From: Balneolaceae bacterium
GTDB lineage: Bacteria; Bacteroidota; Rhodothermia; Balneolales; Balneolaceae
Length of the DNA stretch: 64,000 nt
Direction: 5' to 3'
Assembly (NCBI GenBank): GCA_034521495.1
Contig: JAXHMK010000022.1
Coordinates: 186,001 to 250,000 of the forward strand
Part shown: positions 25,103-33,311 of the stretch, one piece after another
Position numbering within the stretch: the first letter of the stretch is position 1
Layout of the letters: the number at the start of each line of letters is the position of its first letter
The notes under the pieces: generated by a model
What the model was told of the DNA's origin: nothing
Databases searched by the model: none
The model's input: the letters and a program-made list of their open reading frames with translations, nothing else
Translations under genes and position numbers: made by a program

Positions 25103-27055
25103 ATGGGTGTTGAAACAGTAAAACTGGCAGAAAACAGAGAACAAACCCAGGAGTTTATCAAGTATCTCTTGAATGACATCCGTGCAATGGAAAGGATGTT
25201 GAATAATGACCTGTTTGAAAAAGACACCGTTCGCATTGGCGCTGAACAGGAACTTTGCCTGGTTGACAGGTACGCTAAACCTGCTCCTATTTCCATAGAA
25301 CTTCTCGAAGCTCTCGATGACGATAAATTTACAACGGAGTTTGCAAAATTTAACCTGGAGACAAATTTAGATCCGTTGAAATTTGAGGGAGCGTGTCTCT
25401 CAAAAATGGAACAAAACATTGTTCGCCAGTTGGATAAAGTCCGGGAAACAATCCGGGAATTTGACGGCGATATTGTGCTGACCGGCGTCTTGCCAACTAT
25501 CCGGAAATCTGACCTGGACATAGAAAACCTTACACCACTCCCACGCTATAAAGCGTTGTGTGCAGCTATCAATAAACTTCGGGGTGATGAGTACGATTTG
25601 CGAATCCAGGGAATGGATGAGTTATTGATGCGCTTTGATACTCCTCTTTTGGAAGCTTGTAATACCGGATTCCAGGTGCATATGCAGGTATCGCCCGAAG
25701 AGTTTGTACACAAATATAACTTGGCACAAGCTATTACCGGGCCTGTATTGGCCAGCGCAGTGAACTCTCCTCTTCTTTTTGGAAAACGACTTTGGTCGGA
25801 AACAAGAGTAGCTCTTTTTCATCAATCCGTGGATACCCGGAAAGTGGGAGGTCATTTGAGGGAAAGCAGTCCGCGTGTGACATTTGGGAATGAATGGCTG
25901 AAAGACAGTATCCTGGAGATCTATAAGGAAGATATTGCGCGCTACCGGGTAATGCTCAGCTCAAATATTACCGAAGATGTCGATGAAATCCTGGATAAAG
26001 GAGAGATCCCAAAATTGATGGCGTTGCAGGTTCACAACGGAACGGTGTATCGGTGGAATCGGCCCTGTTATGGAATCAGCAATGGCGTCCCTCATCTTCG
26101 AATTGAGAATCGGATCTTCCCCTCCGGTCCAACTGTAATTGATGAAATTGCAAATGCTTCATTCTGGCTGGGCTTGCTGAATGGATTGGATGAAGCCTAC
26201 GATGACATCACAGAAAAACTGGATTTTGATGATGCACGCATGAACTTTTTTGCGGCCTCAAAACTGGGCCTTGATACAAAGTTTAAATGGGTGGACGACA
26301 AGCGGTATTCAGCCGTGGAATTAATCACAAAAGAGTTACTGCCGCTGGCCAAAAAAGGGTTGGAAAATGCGGGTGTGGATGACGGGGACATTACGAGTTA
26401 TCTCGATATTATTGAGGAGAGAACAGATGTGGCTCAAACCGGCAGCTACTGGATGGTAAAATCATACAACTCCCTGATGAAAGATATAAGCCGGGAACAG
26501 GCATTAACGGCTGTGACCAATGCGATGATCAAAAATCAAAAGAAGGGAGAACCGGTGCACAAGTGGGGCTTGGCCAAGCTGGATGATATGGAGATGTGGC
26601 AGCCGTCGAGTTTACTGGTGGAGGAGTTCATGACAACCGATCTTTTTACTGTTCAAAAAGATGATATTATTGAACTGGTGGCAAACCTGTTTGAGTGGAG
26701 GCGGATCCGGTATATACCCGTTGAGGATGACAGCAAACACCTGGTTGGGTTGATTACCATGAGAATGGTGTTCAGAGAGTTTAGTAATATCATTCATAAT
26801 AAAGGATCGTCCAGTAAGTCGGTGGAAGAGATTATGATTAAAAATCCTATTACCATACATCCGGAAGCATCTATTTTGGAAGCGATTGATATTATGGACA
26901 GTCAGAAAATTGGGTGCCTTCCGGTTGTAAAGAATAATCGGTTGGTAGGAATTATTACCGAGCAAAATTATATGACGATAACTTCACGGCTGTTGAGACG
27001 TTTACACAGTGATGATGATAAAAGTAAATCTGAATCTGGGAAATCAGACGGATAA
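25103..27055 (+). CDS. GCS2-family carboxylate-amine ligase fused to a CBS pair (copy 1)
   Basis: Residues ~40-460 match the glutamate-cysteine ligase family 2 fold: IGAEQELCLVDRY (Glu48, Glu50 as metal/substrate ligands), NLETNLDPL, LEACNTGFQVHMQV, VNSPLLFGKRLWSETR, and VPHLRIENRIFPSGPT. Residues ~505-635 are two CBS motifs (EFMTTDLFTVQKDDI ... VGLITMR; IMIKNPITIHPEASI ... LVGIITEQ), which in other proteins bind adenine nucleotides. The enzyme should form an amide bond to a gamma- or alpha-carboxylate using ATP, with CBS control of activity. The substrate is unknown; gamma-glutamylcysteine is possible given EgtB nearby. It is followed after 18 nt by a paralogue. Confidence 0.82.
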   Translation: MGVETVKLAENREQTQEFIKYLLNDIRAMERMLNNDLFEKDTVRIGAEQELCLVDRYAKPAPISIELLEALDDDKFTTEFAKFNLETNLDPLKFEGACLSKMEQNIVRQLDKVRETIREFDGDIVLTGVLPTIRKSDLDIENLTPLPRYKALCAAINKLRGDEYDLRIQGMDELLMRFDTPLLEACNTGFQVHMQVSPEEFVHKYNLAQAITGPVLASAVNSPLLFGKRLWSETRVALFHQSVDTRKVGGHLRESSPRVTFGNEWLKDSILEIYKEDIARYRVMLSSNITEDVDEILDKGEIPKLMALQVHNGTVYRWNRPCYGISNGVPHLRIENRIFPSGPTVIDEIANASFWLGLLNGLDEAYDDITEKLDFDDARMNFFAASKLGLDTKFKWVDDKRYSAVELITKELLPLAKKGLENAGVDDGDITSYLDIIEERTDVAQTGSYWMVKSYNSLMKDISREQALTAVTNAMIKNQKKGEPVHKWGLAKLDDMEMWQPSSLLVEEFMTTDLFTVQKDDIIELVANLFEWRRIRYIPVEDDSKHLVGLITMRMVFREFSNIIHNKGSSSKSVEEIMIKNPITIHPEASILEAIDIMDSQKIGCLPVVKNNRLVGIITEQNYMTITSRLLRRLHSDDDKSKSESGKSDG

Positions 27056-27073
27056 TATTGAGTTAGAATAGCT

Positions 27074-28975
27074 ATGGGAACGCAGAAGTTATCAATTGCA
27101 AAGGATCCGGAATCGCGAAAACAGTTTTTGAAGCATCTGTTGCATGATGTGGAAGCGATTGACAAGATGCTGCAAAGCAAACAGATTGAATCTGGTATTA
27201 CAAGGATAGGGGCGGAGCAGGAATTTTGCCTGGTTGATAAGTATTTCAAGCCATCCATGAACGCACTTACAATTTTGGAGAAGGTTAATGATGATCATGT
27301 AACACCCGAGCTGGCCAAGTACAACCTGGAGATTAACCTCGATCCCATTGAACTGAGCGGGGACTGTTTTACACAGTTTAAATTGCAGCTAAGCCAGATC
27401 TTAAACAAAGCAGAAAAGGCTGCAAACAGCCTGAATGAAACGATTATACTCAGCGGCATACTGCCATCAATCGATTTTAGAGCCGTTCAGATGGAGTATA
27501 TGACACCCAAACAGCGATACGAAGCGCTGGCAAATATTATTTATGAACTCAGGGGAGGAGAGTTTGAACTGAATATTACAGGTGTAGATGAACTGATACT
27601 TACGCACAACAATATTCTGTTTGAAGCTTGTAATACCAGCTTTCAGTGTCATTATCAAATAGAGCCGGATGATTTTACCGATATGTATAATTGGGCTCAG
27701 ATGCTTTCGGGGCCGGTACTTTCGGTGGCTTGTAATTCACCGCTTCTGTTTGGAAAGCAGTTGTGGGCAGAAACACGAATTCCGTTGTTCCAGCAGAGTA
27801 TTGATACGCGGGGGAAAGGGTATCACCTGAGGGAACGCGAGCAGCGGGTTACATTTGGAAACCGGTGGATTAAAGGCGTTTCGGATGTTTATAAAAATGA
27901 TATTGCCCGGCACACACTGCTGTTTCTTACAGATATTGAGAAAGACTCTTTGGAAACACTTGAAAAAGGTGATATTCCAAAATTAGAAGCATTGCAACTT
28001 CATAACGGCACCATCTATAAATGGAATCGCCCATGTTACGGGATGTTAGACGGAGTTCCCCATCTGCGAATTGAAAATCGATATCTGCCGTCTGGCCCAA
28101 CTATTAAAGATGAAATTGCAAATTTTGCATTTTGGGTGGGATTAATGAGCAACCTGCCTGAGAAATACCGCAATATCTGGGAACGTATAAATTTTGACGA
28201 GGTGAAAGAAAATTTTTACAAAGCAGCTATGTGGGGAATCCAAAGCGGTATGGTTTGGGATGGTAAGCTGATGTCGGCCCGAAGACTCATACTGGAGGTT
28301 CTTATTCCGATGGCTCGCGAAGGCCTCCAAAAAAAGGGAGTGGATGAAGAAGATATCAACAAGAATCTTAATATTATACGTGCCCGTGCAGAAAATCACG
28401 CAACTGGTTCCCGCTGGACTGTAGACAGTTATCGAAAGTTACGGGAGCATTTAGATCGGGGTGAATCGGCAGTGGCTCTTACAGCAATTATGCACAAACG
28501 GCGTGCTACAGATCAACCTGTTCACGAGTGGAAACTGGGGGACTACAGTGAGGTAGAGGGGTTCGAAATTCAGTACGACATGGTGAGTAACATCATGACG
28601 ACGGATCTTGTGACTGTTACCGAAAACGATATTGCAGAACTGGTACTGAAAGTGATGGAATGGAGGAATATACGGCATCTGCCTGTAGAAGATAGTCGCG
28701 GAAAATTGCAAGGAATCATTACAAAAAATCGGTTGGTTCGTTATCTTGATGATCCTGAAAAAGACGGCCTTGCAACGGCTGCTGATGTGATGGATAAAGA
28801 CCCGATTACAATCAGCCCGAATGATGATATTAAATATGCCATGCTATTAATGATTGATAAAGAGGTGAGCTGTCTGCCTGTTGTTGAAAAAGATGCACTT
28901 GTTGGCATTATTACAGATAAGGATACGCAGGATATCTGGAATAAGATGAAGAAACGTACGGATGCAAAAGACTAA
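27074..28975 (+). CDS. GCS2-family carboxylate-amine ligase fused to a CBS pair (copy 2)
   Basis: A 633-residue paralogue of the preceding gene with the same architecture: IGAEQEFCLVDKY near residue 40, NLEINLDPI, FEACNTSFQCHYQI, CNSPLLFGKQLWAETR, VPHLRIENRYLPSGPT, and a CBS pair from about residue 500 (NIMTTDLVTVTENDI ... LQGIITKNR; VMDKDPITISPNDDI ... LVGIITDKD). The copies diverge clearly along their length, so this is an old duplication, perhaps giving a heteromeric enzyme or two substrates. Its 3' end overlaps the aspartoacylase-like gene by 14 nt, which implies translational coupling. Confidence 0.82.
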   Translation: MGTQKLSIAKDPESRKQFLKHLLHDVEAIDKMLQSKQIESGITRIGAEQEFCLVDKYFKPSMNALTILEKVNDDHVTPELAKYNLEINLDPIELSGDCFTQFKLQLSQILNKAEKAANSLNETIILSGILPSIDFRAVQMEYMTPKQRYEALANIIYELRGGEFELNITGVDELILTHNNILFEACNTSFQCHYQIEPDDFTDMYNWAQMLSGPVLSVACNSPLLFGKQLWAETRIPLFQQSIDTRGKGYHLREREQRVTFGNRWIKGVSDVYKNDIARHTLLFLTDIEKDSLETLEKGDIPKLEALQLHNGTIYKWNRPCYGMLDGVPHLRIENRYLPSGPTIKDEIANFAFWVGLMSNLPEKYRNIWERINFDEVKENFYKAAMWGIQSGMVWDGKLMSARRLILEVLIPMAREGLQKKGVDEEDINKNLNIIRARAENHATGSRWTVDSYRKLREHLDRGESAVALTAIMHKRRATDQPVHEWKLGDYSEVEGFEIQYDMVSNIMTTDLVTVTENDIAELVLKVMEWRNIRHLPVEDSRGKLQGIITKNRLVRYLDDPEKDGLATAADVMDKDPITISPNDDIKYAMLLMIDKEVSCLPVVEKDALVGIITDKDTQDIWNKMKKRTDAKD

Positions 28976-30119
28976 AATCGAGACAAAAGAAGAAAAAAAG
29001 ATAAATCGTATACGATGGTCGAAAACCGGAAATCAAGAGGGAGCTGTCATTGTATTTTTTGTTGGAATTCACGGCAATGAACCCGCGGGAATTGATGCAG
29101 TTGATCGAGTAGCTGAAAAATTTACAGCTGGAAGTAATGAAATCCAGGGATCTGTATATGCAATTACAGGGAATATAGAGGCTGTAAAGCTGGGAGTTCG
29201 TTTTCTGGACACCGATCTGAATCGTCTGTGGGAGCGGTTTAATACCAACCAGGATTTTTCCTTTCGTAAAGCCGAAAACAGACCGGTGGAATACCGGGAG
29301 AGCCTGGAGATCAAAAAAGCTGTTGATCACATTATCGACAAACATGCAGGTACGGCAAGTGAGTTTATATTTATAGATCTCCATACCACCTCTTCGCAAA
29401 GCTGCGCATTTATTCTTTTGAATGATACTCTTGCAAACCGTAATCTTGCACGTAAATTCCCGGTTCCCCAAATACTGGGAATTGAGGAAAATATTAAGGG
29501 AACGCTTCTCAGCTACATCAACAACCTTGGTTTTAAGGCGATCGGTTTTGAGGCCGGTGCCCATGAAGCCATAATCTCTGTAAAACGTTGTGAAGCTTTT
29601 ATTTGGCTGGTTCTACATCGCCAGGGATTTTACGAATTGACGAAAGAGGAAGTGCGGCAGAAAGAGGAAATATTGAGAAACAGTAACGGAGTGCCAGACA
29701 CGTACTACGAAGTGATTCATCATAAAATTGTAGAGGATTCACGCAAGTTTGATATGATCAGTGGATTTGAGAATTTTAATTTTGTCGAAAAAAATACCCC
29801 CCTTGCATATGAGAATGACCAACTGATAAAAGCTCCTGTATCGGGACGAATTTTTATGCCCCTTTATCAAAAAGAAGGACGCGACGGATTTTTGATTGTT
29901 CGGGAAGTGCCGGAATTTTGGCTTACACTTTCGGGCTATTTGAGGCAAAGCTTTTTCCATAATTTACTTAAATATCTACCGGGTGTGAGTAAACTCAGTG
30001 ATAACAGCTTTGAAGTGGATACGAATACAGCTCGATTCCTGGTGAAGGATATTTTTCACTTGCTGGGATATCGTGTTACGCAAAAAGACGAAAATACGTT
30101 AATATGTTACCGGCGTTAA
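28962..30119 (+). CDS. Succinylglutamate desuccinylase/aspartoacylase family hydrolase
   Basis: A zinc carboxypeptidase-fold amidohydrolase. The zinc ligands appear as GIHGNEPAG (His37, Glu40) and IDLHTTS (His141), substrate binding as DTDLNRLW, and the catalytic glutamate as GFEAGAHE (Glu197). Family members remove acyl groups from N-acyl amino acids. The ~140-residue C-terminal extension contains a beta-rich part with APVSGRIFMPLYQ. Because it overlaps the GCS2-CBS gene by 14 nt, it likely acts on the same amide-linked metabolite that the ligases make, as a recycling or editing step. That link is inference. Confidence 0.85.
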   Translation: MQKTKIETKEEKKINRIRWSKTGNQEGAVIVFFVGIHGNEPAGIDAVDRVAEKFTAGSNEIQGSVYAITGNIEAVKLGVRFLDTDLNRLWERFNTNQDFSFRKAENRPVEYRESLEIKKAVDHIIDKHAGTASEFIFIDLHTTSSQSCAFILLNDTLANRNLARKFPVPQILGIEENIKGTLLSYINNLGFKAIGFEAGAHEAIISVKRCEAFIWLVLHRQGFYELTKEEVRQKEEILRNSNGVPDTYYEVIHHKIVEDSRKFDMISGFENFNFVEKNTPLAYENDQLIKAPVSGRIFMPLYQKEGRDGFLIVREVPEFWLTLSGYLRQSFFHNLLKYLPGVSKLSDNSFEVDTNTARFLVKDIFHLLGYRVTQKDENTLICYRR

Positions 30120-30127
30120 GAGAACTT

Positions 30128-30190
30128 AGTCATCGGATGAGTGTTCTGTATCGGAATATTGATAGTGCTGAGCACACTCATCCGATGACT
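30128..30190 (+). terminator. 17-bp perfect inverted repeat after the GCS2/aspartoacylase operon
   Basis: AGTCATCGGATGAGTGT (30128-30144) and its exact complement (30174-30190) enclose a 29-nt loop, 9 nt after the aspartoacylase stop. There is no following T-run, so it is either a Rho-independent-like 3' stabiliser, a processing site, or a REP-type repeat rather than a classic terminator. Confidence 0.55.
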
Positions 30191-30225
30191 GTAACGAGTT
30201 AATTTTAAACTGTTTTAAAACCTGA

Positions 30226-30951
30226 ATGTTAGATTACCGATTTGTCGACGGAACCCGACTCACTTCTGTGATTGAGGCTCTAATATTTGCCAGTCCTGAG
30301 CCAATTTCCTGGGAGAAATTGGCCGATATTATCAAAGAGAGCGAGGAAGAACTGGAGCTGGATCAAACAGTGATTCAAAAAATTGTGGATCAGCTCAATT
30401 CCCGGTTTGAAGAGAACGATCTTTCATTTCGGATTGAAGAAACCGGTGGCGGATATACATTTGTAACTCAACCAAGATATCATCCGTGGCTTAGTATATT
30501 TCAGCATGAGAATGCGTATCGGAAACTGTCTCAGCCCGCTATTGAAACACTGGCCATTGTGGCATATCGCCAGCCCATTACCAAACCGGAAGTGGATGGA
30601 ATACGAGGTGTGGATTCAGGATACATTCTTAGGCAACTATTAGAGAAAATGCTGGTAAAGGTGTCGGGCAGGGCAGACTCACCCGGAAAGCCATTACTTT
30701 ACAAAACAACCAGTTACTTTTTGAAGCATTTTGGGATAAATTCTGTAGATGAACTTCCTAAACCGCGTGAGATTGACGAAATTCTGAAAGATGACGATAT
30801 GGCTGAACATCGCCGGTTGCTGATGGAGCGGCAGATGGAACTTGAAGATGAGGAAGCCCGTGAACTGTTTGAAGATTTTGCTGAAGAGATTGATGAGACG
30901 AATGAAAATGGCGAGGATGGGGAAGAAGACTCAGAATCTGCCAAAGAATGA
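30226..30951 (+). CDS. scpB: Segregation and condensation protein B
   Basis: ScpB forms the Smc-ScpA-ScpB condensin that organises the chromosome for segregation. The tandem winged-helix domains are visible: VIEALIFASPEPISWEKLADII at the start, then RIEETGGGYTFVTQPRYHPWL and LSQPAIETLAIVAYRQPITKPEVDGIRG, VDSGYILRQLLEKMLV. The last ~50 residues are very acidic (EDEEAREL..., ENGEDGEEDSESAKE), longer than in model ScpB proteins. scpA is not in the window. The ATG at 30226 follows the hairpin at 30190. Confidence 0.93.
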   Translation: MLDYRFVDGTRLTSVIEALIFASPEPISWEKLADIIKESEEELELDQTVIQKIVDQLNSRFEENDLSFRIEETGGGYTFVTQPRYHPWLSIFQHENAYRKLSQPAIETLAIVAYRQPITKPEVDGIRGVDSGYILRQLLEKMLVKVSGRADSPGKPLLYKTTSYFLKHFGINSVDELPKPREIDEILKDDDMAEHRRLLMERQMELEDEEARELFEDFAEEIDETNENGEDGEEDSESAKE

Positions 30952-30999
30952 GTTTGCCGAATACTACCAATAACAAAAACGAAAAATAGAGATACAGAT

Positions 31000-31368
31000 A
31001 TGAAGAAAAGTATTTTAATACTTACTACAGTTATTTTTTCAATAGTAACGATTGGCAGTTTCCAGGTCATGGATGGCCTTTCGGGAGCCTGGGCGTTTAA
31101 CGTAGAACAGACAATGCCTGAATACCGTAAGGGAAAAGTTGTATTTGAAGAGGGAGAAGAGGAAGAGTACACCGGCAGAATTGAATTTGATACCGGCCGG
31201 GTAATTAGCATCAGTTCTGTAGATGTGGAAGCTGACACCGTTACATTTAGAGCCTACGTAGATGGTGGATTGGTTACAACAATTTGCACAATTGAAGGGA
31301 ATGAATTGATTGGTTCGGTGCGCACGCCGGATGGAATGTTACCCTTTGAAGCGACAAGGGAAGAATAA
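31000..31368 (+). CDS. Hypothetical exported protein, 122 aa
   Basis: An N-terminal signal sequence (MKKSILILTTVIFSIVTIG) precedes a small beta-rich domain (GRIEFDTGRVISISSVDVEADTVTF, CTIEGNELIGSVRTPDGMLPFEATRE) with LSGAWAFNVEQTMPEYRKGK at its start. The GxWxF opening and strand pattern recall small lipocalin-like or protease-context domains often found near metallohydrolases. No family name is certain. It follows scpB by 48 nt on the same strand. Confidence 0.75.
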   Translation: MKKSILILTTVIFSIVTIGSFQVMDGLSGAWAFNVEQTMPEYRKGKVVFEEGEEEEYTGRIEFDTGRVISISSVDVEADTVTFRAYVDGGLVTTICTIEGNELIGSVRTPDGMLPFEATREE

Positions 31369-31894
31369 GAAAATCAATTCGTTTACTTGTCTGACCGCTT
31401 TGATACCTGTTTAGCGTGTTTGATGGTTGAACGGGTAGTCTTGTTGATCCTGTATATTCGCGTCAGTTTGCCCGCTGCACATACCGATTTTTAACACCAG
31501 CAGCAAAGTTTCGTCCGCCTGCCGGATTTGGTCTTTAGACAAAATAGCGTGCAGACAGTAGTATGATTTTTGGCCAATTATTTCAAAAAAGTGTTCATTT
31601 GATCATTAAGCCGGAGCCACTTGGAGAAGGCAGAAACAGAAAGGCTACATAGAACCCAAGTCCCATTTTACGGGACGACAGGCAGTAGCCCTCGGTTTTT
31701 AACCGAGGGTTTATGTCAATGCTACCTACCAAAAGTCCGCCTGGCGGACGACACCTGATCCTCGCCATAACATGCTTACAAGCAGTGCCGTACTAATTTT
31801 TACCACAGTTGTATCTTTTTAATCATGCTAAACAGATACCCGCTTTGATCGGTCTGACGGGTAGCCAGACACTTCTCTTGATCGGTGTGTAAAT
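31369..31894. repeat. Gene-free stretch with repeat ends (GCTAAACA) and hairpins
   Basis: GATACCTGTTTAGCGTG at 31402-31418 and the roughly inverted CATGCTAAACAGATAC at 31824-31839 bound a ~440-bp segment; CGCTTTGAT and GTCTGAC stand outside both ends in direct order. Inside are the hairpin CCCTCGGTT/AACCGAGGG (about 31689-31709) and AAGTCCGCCTGGCGGAC (about 31733-31749). A similar pair of ends occurs at 59887-60050. No coding region is credible. It looks like a non-coding repeat element or the ruin of a small mobile element. Confidence 0.45.
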
Positions 31895-31916
31895 AGTGTG
31901 TACTTTAATACACACT
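31895..31916 (+). promoter_or_regulatory. Palindromic operator before the MerC-RHH operon
   Basis: Arms AGTGTGT and ACACACT enclose the near-symmetric core ACTTTAAT; another GTGTGTAAAT lies just upstream at about 31886, giving a repeated TGTGTA. The palindrome ends 12 nt before the ATG at 31929, so a bound protein would block expression. The ribbon-helix-helix protein encoded second in the operon is the natural candidate. Confidence 0.6.
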
Positions 31917-31928
31917 TTAAAACGCTTA

Positions 31929-32390
31929 ATGAAATTCGCTTTGTCAGAAAAAAGTTTTACAGCATCAGCTCTTTGGGATAGGCTGGGAATCGGCATCTCA
32001 GGAATGTGTGCCATTCATTGTCTTTTAGTACCGGTGCTTATAGCCGTTCTTCCTTTATGGGGGTTTACCACTGTAATGCACGAATGGCTGCACCCTATAT
32101 TTATAGTACTCATTTTACCGACCATATATTTCGCCTCAAAACGGAGTCATTTTGACAAAAAGATCACGCGTCTTTTGTCGGGCGGATTTTTACTGGTTTT
32201 GATAGGCTGGTTCCCCGGGCATTTTTTTATCGGACTCTGGTTCGAAACCACTTTAACTGTTATTGGGAGTGGATTGTTAATAGCCGGACACTGGTTTAAC
32301 TATCGCCATCATCAAACCTGCGATGTAAAAAAGCATAATCACCATCCCATCCTGGAAGAAGAAAATCATCCGCATCATGAAACGTCTTAA
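31929..32390 (+). CDS. MerC-domain membrane protein
   Basis: About 153 residues with four hydrophobic helices. The first carries the MerC metal motif GMCAIHCLLVPV (Cys27, Cys31). The C-terminal tail is rich in histidine (HHQTCDVKKHNHHP, NHPHHETS), suited to binding mercury, zinc or another soft metal in the cytoplasm. MerC-type proteins bring mercury or related metals across the inner membrane, but in this phylum many are not linked to mer operons; no merA is seen here. I chose ATG 31929 over GTG 31896 because the palindrome overlaps the longer start. The last 14 nt overlap the next gene. Confidence 0.85.
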   Translation: MKFALSEKSFTASALWDRLGIGISGMCAIHCLLVPVLIAVLPLWGFTTVMHEWLHPIFIVLILPTIYFASKRSHFDKKITRLLSGGFLLVLIGWFPGHFFIGLWFETTLTVIGSGLLIAGHWFNYRHHQTCDVKKHNHHPILEEENHPHHETS

Positions 32391-32709
32391 CTTTACACTT
32401 GATAATACTACAGTTGGCCTGCTTCAGGAACTCGCTGATAAATTTTACAGCGGCAATAAATCTCAAACCGTGCGAGCGGCATTGGAAAGCCTTGCTTCTC
32501 ACCAGGGACACGACGGCTGGGTGATTACCGGATATACACCACTTCGGATGGACCACGAGGTTAGCTGTCATACCTGTGGTAAAGAACATGATGAAGGAAA
32601 AGTACTTTTCAAACCTGTTTTTGAGCGAGGCAACAGTCCCAAGGCGATCCAGCACATTCCAAGTGAAGAGTGGGTTGAGTGTACCGCGTGCGTTGAAAAA
32701 ACTTCTTGA
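32377..32709 (+). CDS. Ribbon-helix-helix regulator with C-terminal zinc-knuckle-like cysteines
   Basis: Residues 1-42 (RLNFTLDNTTVGLLQELADKF, SQTVRAALESLA) form an RHH DNA-binding fold. The C-terminal half has two cysteine pairs, SCHTCGKEH (Cys64, Cys67) and VECTACVE (Cys102, Cys105), with His60, His65 and His71 nearby, which could make a structural or sensing metal site. It is translationally coupled to the MerC gene (14-nt overlap) and probably represses the operon through the palindrome at 31895-31916, releasing it when metal binds. That mechanism is inference; I know of no named member. Confidence 0.72.
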   Translation: MKRLNFTLDNTTVGLLQELADKFYSGNKSQTVRAALESLASHQGHDGWVITGYTPLRMDHEVSCHTCGKEHDEGKVLFKPVFERGNSPKAIQHIPSEEWVECTACVEKTS

Positions 32710-33253
32710 TAATCACCTGTACCTAATTTTTGATTAACCCTATAAGGAACCGAACTTAATAAATTCCTGCCATTTTGAACTTGATTCAGAATCTCCAATT
32801 GTTAATCAGTGTGGAGATACCGGATCGGGGTCCGGTATGACAAAAATGAGAATATTGATTTTCCTTACATCCTTTTTGACAGTCTCGATTCAGAGATTTG
32901 ACCATTGAAGAAGCCCGAATGGGGTTTCCCAAGGGATGTCTTTGGCGCAATAAATACCCAATTATTTCTCAATAATGAATATTTGATCCATTCGGGGTCT
33001 CTCGGAATTCGCCTGCTGCCACCCCGTATTTCATGCAGGACTATATACATTCAAACCTCTTATCATGGGTTTGGGGATTCAATTCAGGAACCCTATAAAA
33101 CTGTTCCTGGCGCGTTAAAAAGAACGATTCTTCTTAATTTTTAAAATGGTTAGGACAGCTGTGAGTTAGAATATTTAATATGCTCAGACGGACTTTGAAA
33201 ATTTGAAAAACGTGAGACTTGAATTCCACTCCAGTTTGGATTATCTAAAAGAA
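32710..33253. other. Gene-free stretch with a short palindromic repeat
   Basis: ATACCGGA (32817-32824) and TCCGGTAT (32831-32838) form an 8-bp hairpin with loop TCGGGG, a type of short repeat (GGAGAT...TATGACA) widespread in this phylum. The rest, to 33253, contains two partly similar CATTCGGGG/CGAATGGGG pieces (about 32919 and 32990) in opposite orientation but no gene I would defend. Confidence 0.4.
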
Positions 33254-33271
33254 ACTACATACCCATGTAGT
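33254..33271. promoter_or_regulatory. 18-bp palindrome, copy 1 (before the response regulator)
   Basis: ACTACATACCCATGTAGT: 7-bp inverted arms around a 4-bp spacer, 40 nt before the response-regulator ATG. The same palindrome occurs at 37314-37331 and 37713-37730. The spacing is right for a promoter-proximal site of a dimeric NarL/LuxR-type regulator, so autoregulation is likely. Confidence 0.75.
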
Positions 33272-33311
33272 GAATGGCTTTCAAATGATAGCCATTTTTA
33301 AATAAAAACTG

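Noticed and set aside
31823-32014. Minus-strand frame overlapping the MerC start
   Set aside because: It runs antisense over the operator and MerC coding region and shows no protein features.
32905-33144. 79-codon frame in the spacer before the response regulator
   Set aside because: The region contains repeat pieces and no protein-like pattern; upstream of regulated promoter and not coupled with any gene.
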